Source of the DNA: Miscanthus floridulus
Taxonomy: Eukaryota; Streptophyta; Magnoliopsida; Poales; Poaceae
Direction of reading: 5' to 3'
DNA: 64,000 bases
NCBI RefSeq assembly: GCF_019320115.1
Contig: NC_089591.1
Span: 60,821,907 to 60,885,906, forward strand
The notes under the pieces were generated by a model. That model searched no databases. It was not told where the DNA came from and saw nothing but the letters and a program-made list of their open reading frames with translations. The position numbers and the translations under genes are program-made. Below are positions 56,915 through 64,000 of the stretch, piece by piece; position 1 is the first letter of the stretch, and every line of letters begins with the position of its first letter.

Positions 56915-57346
56915 TGTCGATGTTTTACCATCGGCAACCCATCATGGGGTATCCGGGACGGTGATTTGTTCGGAGGGGTATCGGTGTTTGCAGGAACTCG
57001 ATGGTAAACACAGGGAGACAATGATTTATACTGGTTCAACATGCCAAAAAGTCACGGCGCCCTACGTCCAGTCTAGTGTGGATAGTATATTACGCCCTGC
57101 GCTATTTGTTGTGTTGCGAGGTATGTTGTGGTTGTGAGTTCTAGTCGGTTATGTGTGCCTTGATCTAGGACCCATGCCCTCCTTTATATAGTCTAGGAGG
57201 GGTGAGAGTCCTAGTCGGTTACAAAGTAGAGATCCTAGTAGGATTACGTGTAACTAGTCCTAGTAGGATTACATGTAGGGAATCCTAGTTGGTCTAGGTC
57301 TTCTTCTCTCTTCTCCATGGGAAACCCCATGGGTCCCGCATCGATA
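56915..57346 (-). repeat. S LTR (left)
   Basis: TGTCGATGTTTTACC to GCATCGATA; the final CA is mutated to TA. It contains two copies of TCCTAGTAGGATTAC. Confidence 0.9.
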
Positions 57347-57483
57347 AGCCCCCGAGCATTTCATGGATGAGCTTCAGAAGCCTTCTTGTTCTTCTTGGTC
57401 TTCGTTGAGTTGTTATTAATCCATTCTAGGTTCTTCTGAAGTGAAACCTTGAGATGGTCTTCTTTGTCTTTTCTTCGGCTGAT

Positions 57484-57720
57484 GTGCACTTTTGGACAAA
57501 AGTGCACTCGGTGAGTGTAGCCCCCGAGCCTCTTGCTTGTTGGGACAAGAAGCCAGAGGGTCCCTTTAGTCTTCTTGGTTGCTCCAAGTTCTTTTTCGGT
57601 GGGTGCAATTTTTCATAAAAATTGCACTCACTGAGTGTAGCCCCCGAGCCTCTTGCTTTTGCTTGCAAAAGTTGGAGGGTCCAGATTCTTGTCTTCAAAA
57701 AAAATTGGGGTTATGTATCC
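57484..57720 (+). repeat. 119-bp tandem repeat with paired hairpins in S
   Basis: Unit 1 has GTGCACTTTT-ggac-AAAAGTGCAC (57484-57507) and unit 2 has GTGCAATTTTT-cat-AAAAATTGCAC (57603-57627). Each is followed by TGAGTGTAGCCCCCGAGCCT and then a second small hairpin. Confidence 0.85.
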
Positions 57721-59239
57721 CGCAGCCCTCGAGCCTTCTCCGAGTACTTTTCTTTAGAATAGAAAGCAGATGAAGGGTCTTGATGTGTTGTCTTTGTTGT
57801 AGTCTTGAATACTTGTATTCTTGGTCTTTCATCCTCGAATTCGAGCCCCCAGGCGTAGTTGAAGCGAATGCCGAGCCCTCGAGCTTAGTGTTTGACTAAG
57901 CTGTGATGCTCTTTCGAGTTGTTTTTATTCATCCAGGTCATTTCTAGACTTCTCTGGTTCTTGATGTACCTCTTCCAGATTGTTTGCACTTCGTCCAGGT
58001 TCTTTCTGAACTTGTATGTACCTTATCCGGGTTGTTTTCTGATCAATCCGGGTTCTTTCTGAATTTGTCTTGGTGCTTGCAGCTCCTCTTCGGGGTTATT
58101 TTCTGATCGATCCAGGGTTCTTTCTAAGCATTTGTCTTGGTAAGGACTGAGAACTTCTCCTGTTGCAGCCCCCAAGCTTGGAAGCTAGCTGAGCCATTGG
58201 AGATACGCTTAGCGTACTGGAGCATTGTTGTCGAGGCTTGTTCTGAAAGAAAAGATGCATACATTATATAGCATATTTGTAGAATATTGAAACTACTAAA
58301 ATTTATTCAGTGATTAATATAAACATTTTGTGTCATGCTCTTATTTCAGCCACATCTCTCCTGAGTAGTTAGCCTATTATGTTTAGGCTCTCAGTCCCCG
58401 TTTAGCCACAGCCACTGCGTGTGTGAGATCTTTGTCTCGTTTACGCGTGCGGGCACTGCCATTTGCACAGCTGAGATCTTTGTCTCGTGTATGTATGCTG
58501 GCACTTAGGCATAACAGGTGCACCTAAGGCTTTCATGAATTAAGGCGTGTTCTGCTCGAGAAGATTAGTGACTTTAAGAGAAGACAAAAGTGAGCAGTCG
58601 TCGTTGTGAAAAAAAGAGAGCATGATTGTGCGCAAGAGTTTGCTGCCCTCCAGCGAGTAGAGTGCGTGTTGTGCGCATTGGTCAATCATGCTGAAACAAG
58701 TCAGAGAAAAAATAATTTAAAAAAGTGATTTATCTTGATTCGTGGATGATTGTTGTCGAGTACTCGGAAACCCATCCCCAACTTGTGTGTTAGGTCCGAG
58801 TAGTTGAACTGTCGAAGTAGCCATCGAGTTGTTGTTGTGGTCATTGCTGCGTGTCGATCCATTGGTAAGAAGCCTCAGCAATTGGCTTCCATGTATATTG
58901 ACTTGTAGAAGTTGGACTCCCTTGCCCACATGTGCTGTGTAGCGGCGTCACCGAGGCCCAGGAACAGACAACACACGTCTAATAGCATGAAGTCAAGACG
59001 GATATGGTTTAGCTTGTCCGAGTCGAAAACAGCCACCGGTGTACGTGTAAGTTCTAATAACTATCTTGCTTGTCGATCAAGCCCTATACATAGCTGAGTA
59101 ATCGGTGGTGTCCAAGTAGATAGATGTACTACACTACAGAGCATGCTTGCATGTTGTCCCAACCAATATTGTAGTGATCTTGAGGTCCATCAAGCTCTCG
59201 AATGCAATTGCGCTGAAAGCCCCTACCTGGCACGCCAGC
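57721..59239. other. S interior without genes
   Basis: Repeated phrases such as GATC.ATCC.GG(G)TTCTTTCT occur around 57950-58140. I find no coding region. Confidence 0.6.
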
Positions 59240-59670
59240 TGTCGATGTTTTACCACCGGCAACCCATCACGGGGTACCCAGGATGGTGATTTGTTCAGAG
59301 GGGTATCGGCGTTTGTAGGAACTCGATGGTAAACGCAGAGAGACAATGATTTATACTAGTTCGGCATGCCGGAAAGTCACGGCGCCCTACGTCTAGTCTG
59401 GTGTGGATAGTATATTGCACCCTGCACTATTTGTTGTGTTGCGAGGTATGTTGTGGTTGTGAGTTCTATCAGTTATGTGTGCCTTGATCTAGGACCCCTG
59501 CCCTCCTTTATATAGTCCAGGAGAGGCGGGAGTCCTAGTCGGTTACAAAGTAGAGATCCTAGTAGGATTATGTGTAACTAGTCCTAGTAGGATTACATGT
59601 AGGGAATCCTAGTTGGACCAGGTCTTCTTCTCTCTTCTCTGTGGGAAACCCCATGCGTCCTGCATTGACA
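59240..59670 (-). repeat. S LTR (right)
   Basis: TGTCGATGTTTTACCACCGG to TGCATTGACA. It matches the left LTR at about 92%. Confidence 0.9.
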
Positions 59671-60976
59671 GAGACACTCTAGAGGAGTTGCCACCATAAG
59701 AGAGGTCAACGCCGCTTGAGGTCAGCATGGGGACGTCCCGGTCTCTGGTCTGGGTGGCTGCCCTTGATGAAGCGGTAGAGGAGAGGGAATGGGGGAGCAT
59801 CCACATGGAGGTTGGGGACGCGGTTCATGCCCTAACCACCATGCTGAGCTCGATGCACGACATTGTTGCCCCGATTGGCCAAGTATGGCATGACCGTGCT
59901 TCCAACCCTCATGTTCTCTTTCTGTGCCTCTAAGTCTTGTCTTCTTCGCAGATCCTTATGGCCCATAGTTAGGAGAAGTCCTAGTTCCTTACTGAGGAGA
60001 TGCGATGGAGTGAGGGGCTGGCCGCACAGCTTGCTACCGCTCATCAGGAGGTGGCTGAGCTTGCCCCTACCACCCAGGAGGTGTCCAACCTCTGAGTCAG
60101 GGAGAAGGATGCTCGTGATGATGCCCATGAGGCCAAGGAGAAGCTTGCGGCCCCAATCAAGAGGGTACACATGGACACCATAGAGTTCGAGTGGCTACGG
60201 AAGGAGCGGGATGATTTGCTTCAGGCCATAGAGGAGCTCCACATGGGGATTGACCTGGCTCGCCTAGGAGCATGCCAACACTCAATGGTGGATCGACCAC
60301 CTCAAGGATGAGCTTCAGAGGGAGAGGGACCTAAATGTTAACACCAAAGGCATGTCCGTTGGGCTCATCGTAGAGGTCGGTCAACACCAAGAAGAGATCC
60401 AATGCCTAGGAGGCCGAGGTGACCCGATAGCACGATGAGGTGCGTAAGCTTCGGGTGGATGTGAATGGTAAGTCTCTAGTTTCCCTTGTTGTCTTTCTCC
60501 AGTAGAATCCGCAGTAAGCCTTTTGACACAGTCGATACATGACTTGGGTAGGCCTCAATGACAAGCTCGAGGCAGAGGTGGTGAAGAGCCATGGCCTAGA
60601 GAAGGAGCTCAGTGAGGTGAAGGACATCCTCTAGAAGGAGAGCGACAAACACAACAACATGCGTGTCATCGTTCAGCTAGTCTACGATGAGCTCGAGCTG
60701 GCCTCGGAGCAGGAGACAAGCTTGCTTGTGGTTTGTGCCACCTAGATCATGGACTAGGCATGTGATATGGCAAGGGGCATGCTTCACTTTGGCATTCACC
60801 GATCATTCATGATCGCTCGTTCTCATTACGAGAACAATGATCTGGTAATGATGAGCCAAGGCTTCGCACCCGTCTATACCAACACCGAGCTGGACGACAT
60901 CGAGAAGGAGGTGGCCCCCCTAGTGCATGACCTTTCTACCAAGATAGAAGATGAAATCATCCCTCTGAGGGGTTAG

Positions 60977-62351
60977 TTTAGTCAGATAGGTCAGGCGACA
61001 CATTTGTAATAAGCGGACAAGTTCCATCGCTTTTTGTTTTGTTTAAACAAGTTTGTTCTTTTGTTTTGGTTGAACAAATTTGTTCTTTCTCCCTTTTTAT
61101 GTGTAAAAAAGGGTTAATGCATTCTGACCCTTAGTGTTGTTAAGACTATAGAGCTCAAGGTGTGGGCAAAAAACTCTAATCACGTAGGTAAGCAAGAGTG
61201 TCGTAGCCGCTAGGGTGTAGGTTTCTTGCAGTCCGACCAGTTTTACTCAGCATTCAGTTTCCGTAAACCTTGCCTCTATGTTTTTAATGTGAGAAAAGGT
61301 TGGGCACAGCGACTATTTTAGAAAGGATATATATACCCTTATCAGCCCCCTTGCCATTGCCAAGGTTGGGTTTCACTAAAGATTGAGGAGACGATAGCGA
61401 AACTAGTAAGAGAAAGTGTTTTTTGTTTCAGAAACGTTATCCTTAGTTTTTGTACATGCCCCTTCCTAGGATCAGAGCCATCATCCTATGACTACACATT
61501 TGGTCTCCTTGCGAGTCCAACTTCCCACAAGCCCTCGAACGTTGCAGGGGTCTAGTCGAGGGGTCAGCTCATCTTTGTGATCATCATCCCTCAAGTGTTT
61601 TTTGATAAAACGGAGAGGGTGAGCCGTGCCATGTTTTTCCTTGATGGACAAAACATGGTGCTCGGTGAGTTGTTAATGGGACTAGTCCAAGTGGGGCCTC
61701 AGCTTCCCGTTCATGGGGGTCTAACATGGGTTAGCTGGTGACTGACTATAGATCCTCAGTGGCCAATCCATAGCCACTGCGGCGTAGGTTTCTTGTAGTC
61801 CTACCAGTTTTACTTAGTGTTCATTTCCACAAACCTTGCCTCTACATTTTTAACTTGAGAAAGGTTAGGGCATAGAGAATGTTTGTTGAGTAGATATACT
61901 CTTTAATGTGTTTCGACTCTTTCCATAGTTAAGGCTAAAAAGCTCGAGGTGTGGGCAAAAAACTCTGATCACACTTGTGAGCAAAAACGTCATAGCCGCT
62001 GGGGCGTAGGTTTCTTGCAGTCCGACCAGTTTTTCTAGATCTTAACGTGAGAAAGGGTCAAGCATAGAGAATGTCTACCAGATAGATATGCTCTTATTAG
62101 CCCCCGAGTAAGGCTCGACTCTTGCCATTGCTAGGGTCGGGTGTCACTAAAGATCGAGGATTCGATAGCGAAATCGATAAGAGAAAGCATGCGTGAATTA
62201 AGGGTAAAAGCGACATAGCTGTTCGATGTTCTAGGCATTGACGAAGACTTCATCGTTGATGGTCTTGAGCCCCTTGCTATTGCTAGGGTTGAGTGTCACT
62301 AAAGATCGAGGAGTCAATGGTGAAACCGATAGGAGAAAGCGTGTGTAAATT
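60977..62351. other. Tat-2 spacer between antisense gene and pol, with repeats
   Basis: Non-coding. It holds several copies of 'gctcgaggtgtgggcaaaaaactct..gtaggtttcttgcagtccgaccag' (about 61150, 61930; partial at 61790). A second copy of the 300-bp promoter segment lies at 61467-61771, and a duplicated pol end lies at 62196-62350. Confidence 0.75.
61467..61771 (+). repeat. Downstream copy of the 300-bp repeat flanking the antisense gene
   Basis: It matches 27015-27334 in the same direction and lacks the TATA box. Confidence 0.85.
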
Positions 62352-62430
62352 AAGGGTAAAAGCGACATAGATGTTCGATGTTCTAGGTGTTGACGAAGAC
62401 TTCGCCATCGATAGTCTTGAGCTTATAGGT
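62196..62430 (-). repeat. 152-bp tandem duplication of the Tat-2 pol end
   Basis: AATTAAGGGTAAAAGCGACA begins at 62196 and 62348. Each copy carries the same pol C-terminal codons (minus: HLCRFYP- or QLCRFYP-like and stop). Confidence 0.85.
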
Positions 62431-63600
62431 GCGTAGTCAGAGCACCTCTACGATGACGTATGGTCCCTCCCATGGTGGAGAGAGCTTGTGATGGTTCTTG
62501 TTGCTCTGGACAAGGCGGAGCACTAGGTCCCCGATGTTGAAGGCCCAACCCCACACTCGATGGCTGTGGTACTAGCGCAATGCTTGCTGGTACTTTGCTA
62601 AGCAAAGGAGGGCAACGTCGCACACTTCATCTAGCTGGTCCATGGCATCCTTGAGGGACACCTTGGCTCCCTATTCGTCATACGCCCTGACCCTCGGCGC
62701 TCCATAATCAAAGTCGGTAAGGAGGATAGCCTCGGAACCGTAGACCATGAAGAATGGCATGTAGCTAGTGGCCCAGCTAGGGGTCATCCTTAGGCTCCAG
62801 AGGACCACAGAAAGCTCTGCGACCCATTGTCTACCAAGCTTGTTCAACTGGTTGAAGATCCTAGGCTTGAGGCCTTGTAGGACCATGCTGTTCGTGCGCT
62901 TGACCTACCCGTTTGTGTGGGGGTGCACCACGGCAGCCTAATCGATGTGGATGTGGTATTCTTCATGGAATTGGAGGAACTTTTCCTAGTGAACTGCATG
63001 CCATTGTCCATGATAATGGAGTTTGGGACTCCAAAGCGATGGACGATGTCAAGGAAGAATAGCATGGCTTGCTCAGACTTGATTGTAGAGATCGGTCGAG
63101 CCACTATCCACTTTGTAAACTTGTCTACGGTGACAAGCAAGTACGTATAGCCCCCGGGTGCCCTCTTGAGAGGTCCGATCATATCAAGCCCCTAGACCAT
63201 GAATGGCCACATGATGGGGATATCACCCGTTCTTGGGCCGACAGGTGGGTCTACCGAGCATAGTATTGACATCCTTCATAGGTGCACACAATCTATTCAG
63301 CATCGGCTACTACGGTCGGCCAGTAGAAGCCTTGTTAGAACGCATTTCCGACTAGGGTCCTAGGCGTAGCATGGTGCCTGTAGACCCATCATGGATATCA
63401 CTCAGCAACTACTTCCCTTATTTGAGCAGGATGCAGTGCTGTAGGATCCTAGTGTGGCTTTGCCTTTAGAGCTCGCCCTCAATAACGACAAAGGACTTGG
63501 CGCGACGCGCGAGCCGCTGAGCCTCCATTTTGTCCATCGATAGCGCCTCATGAAGGAGGTAGTCGAGGTAAGGCATCCTCTAGTTGGCTAGAGGGTCAGG
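62352..63600 (-). pseudogene. pol: Tat-2 integrase
   Basis: The N-terminal zinc domain region is at about 63350-63250 (remnants of CxxC). The core is at 63182-62844 with YLLVTVDKFTKWI (first Asp) and GVPNSIIMDNGMQF (second Asp). 62886-62671 holds the end of the core (WVAELSVVLWSLRMTPSW, then MVYGSEAILLTDFDYGAPRV), typical of Tat/RIRE2-type integrase. The GPY/F-like C-terminus (VLRLVQSNKNHHKLSPPWEG, then YKLKTIDGEVF) runs to about 62352. No chromodomain, as expected for Tat. Several stops and frameshifts. Confidence 0.87.
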
Positions 63601-63657
63601 CTCTATCGTTGGATCCTCGTCAAGCTCTATGACTTTGGGGTCGGATGGAGCCACCTG

Positions 63658-64000
63658 CTAGTTAGCCCCTAAGCCTAGGGTAGGTGGCCCATCACTGGTC
63701 TCTTTTGGCTCCTCGTAGTAGACCGAGGGCTTGTACTGATTGCTGGCAAAGACACCCGTCATCATTGGCTCTTGGCTAGACACCGTTTTTGACAGCACAT
63801 CAGCCACCTCATTGAGACACCTCAAGATGTGGTTGAGCTTGAGGCCGTCGAACTTTTCTTCTAGCTGGCGGACTTCTTGGCAATATGCAGCCATCTTGGC
63901 ATTATGGCAGCTTAATTCCTTCATGACTCCATCGATGACCAACTGGGAGTTGCCCTGAACCTCAAGTTGTCGGATACCCAACTTGATGGCAATGCGCAGG
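63658..64000 (-). pseudogene. pol: Tat-2 second RNase H (aRNH-type), partial
   Basis: LEVQGNSQLVIDGVMKELSC, then KFDGLKLNHILRCLNEVADV. This is the plant-type RNase H found in Tat elements between the Ty3 RNase H and integrase (family knowledge). In relatives the first block usually has Asp where this copy has Asn (GNSQ), so a catalytic residue may be lost. It runs off the window. Confidence 0.8.

Larger units (their letters stand above)
56915..59670 (-). mobile_element. S: small non-autonomous LTR element
   Basis: LTRs are 56915-57346 and 59240-59670 (about 431 bp) with a perfect target duplication GAGAC (56910-56914 and 59671-59675). Minus orientation is favoured by TATATAAAGG on the minus strand of each LTR and by a G-rich PPT-like GCTCGGGGGCT next to 57346. 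A TGG-starting primer-site candidate also lies inside 59239 on the minus strand (TGGCGTGCCAGGTAGGGG). The 1.9-kb interior has no recognisable gene. I count about 36 differences between the LTRs (about 8%), nearly all transitions. Confidence 0.88.
27514..60976 (+). pseudogene. Tat-2 antisense gene, PF04195-like, split by E3 and S
   Basis: The parts are 27514-28676, 56091-56914 and 59676-60976, once the duplicated CGCCT and GAGAC are counted once. It starts MDSCYHSDVTHTCMEGLIKR. The core LPDGYVISFAPFHKHGLMVP and PHFELWRYFF blocks match the Tat-1 gene, then a Lys/Glu-rich low-complexity stretch follows (28470-28620). In the last part HSx.EKS-like and coiled-coil text leads to a C-terminal block containing GFAPVYTNTELDDIEKEVAP and ending IPLRG at TAG 60974-60976. 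Visible splice-like sites are a donor CAAG|GTGAGT near 56450 and acceptors CCCTTGCAG near 56520 and CTTCTTCGCAG near 59951. It also carries TAG stops (such as near 27717 and 27747). Function unknown. Confidence 0.75.
15250..64000 (-). mobile_element. Tat-2: minus-strand Tat-lineage Ty3/gypsy element, host of all other insertions to the right
   Basis: In its own direction it reads RNase H (64000-63658), integrase (about 63600-62352), spacer (62351-60977), an antisense gene (27514-60976, plus strand), a PPT-like run at 26816-26829, and a 3' LTR. The 5' LTR and the rest of pol lie beyond the window. Without its nested guests about 8.2 kb is visible. Guests are L in the LTR, E3 (with E2 inside) and S in the antisense gene; L, E3 and S each have a 5-bp target duplication. 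Confidence 0.82.

Noticed and set aside
62423..62623. 66-codon minus frame
   Set aside because: Wrong frame over the integrase C-terminus, whose real frame gives the GPY/F-like text.
63069..63263. Plus-strand frames over Tat-2 integrase
   Set aside because: Antisense shadows of the minus-strand DDE core.

Overview
The window is repetitive plant nuclear DNA, most likely from a grass. It is made almost entirely of nested LTR retrotransposons. Evidence for this is the Met-tRNA-type primer sites, long LTRs opening TGTAACACC, chromodomain-type and Tat-type Ty3/gypsy pol genes, and plant-like short introns. I see no convincing single-copy host gene, tRNA, rRNA or CRISPR array. Element names used here (E1, E2, E3, L, S, Tat-1, Tat-2) are mine.

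Layout. (1) 1-7034: 3' part of a plus-strand chromovirus, E1, with a 4.65-kb LTR, inserted in (2) Tat-1, a plus-strand Tat-lineage element. Tat-1 is visible as a spacer (7035-8045), a multi-exon antisense gene (11585-8046, minus) and its 3' LTR (12322-13757). (3) 13758-15249: unassigned DNA. (4) 15250 to the window end: Tat-2, a minus-strand Tat element that hosts the remaining insertions. Its 3' LTR (15250-15617 plus 26019-26815) is split by L (15618-26018, TSD AAGGA), a non-autonomous element with 3.5-kb LTRs. The only recognisable coding unit in L is an 'ORF0'. Tat-2's antisense gene (27514-60976, plus) is split by E3 (28677-56085, minus strand, TSD CGCCT) and by S (56915-59670, TSD GAGAC). 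E3's 5' LTR is in turn split by E2 (38303-52891, plus-strand chromovirus). Tat-2 integrase and RNase H occupy 62352-64000 on the minus strand.

How the parts relate. E1, E2 and E3 are chromoviruses (Del/Tekay-like): gag, protease, RT, RNase H, integrase and C-terminal chromodomain are readable but broken by stops and frameshifts. E2, E3 and L carry an extra ORF between primer site and gag (ORF0), with a coiled-coil-like body and, in E2 and E3, a very acidic tail. In E3 the ORF0 N-terminus resembles the histone H3 tail, with lysines at the H3K4 and H3K9 positions. Four LTR families share two hairpins whose arms change in a compensatory way, and a third hairpin lies just before the polypurine tract. 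Tat-1 and Tat-2 each carry a gene of the 'putative gypsy type transposon' (PF04195-like) class, opposite to pol, with its own TATA box and short introns.

Relative ages from hand-counted LTR pairs agree with the nesting: S about 8%, E3 about 4-5%, E2 about 2%, L about 1.7% divergence.
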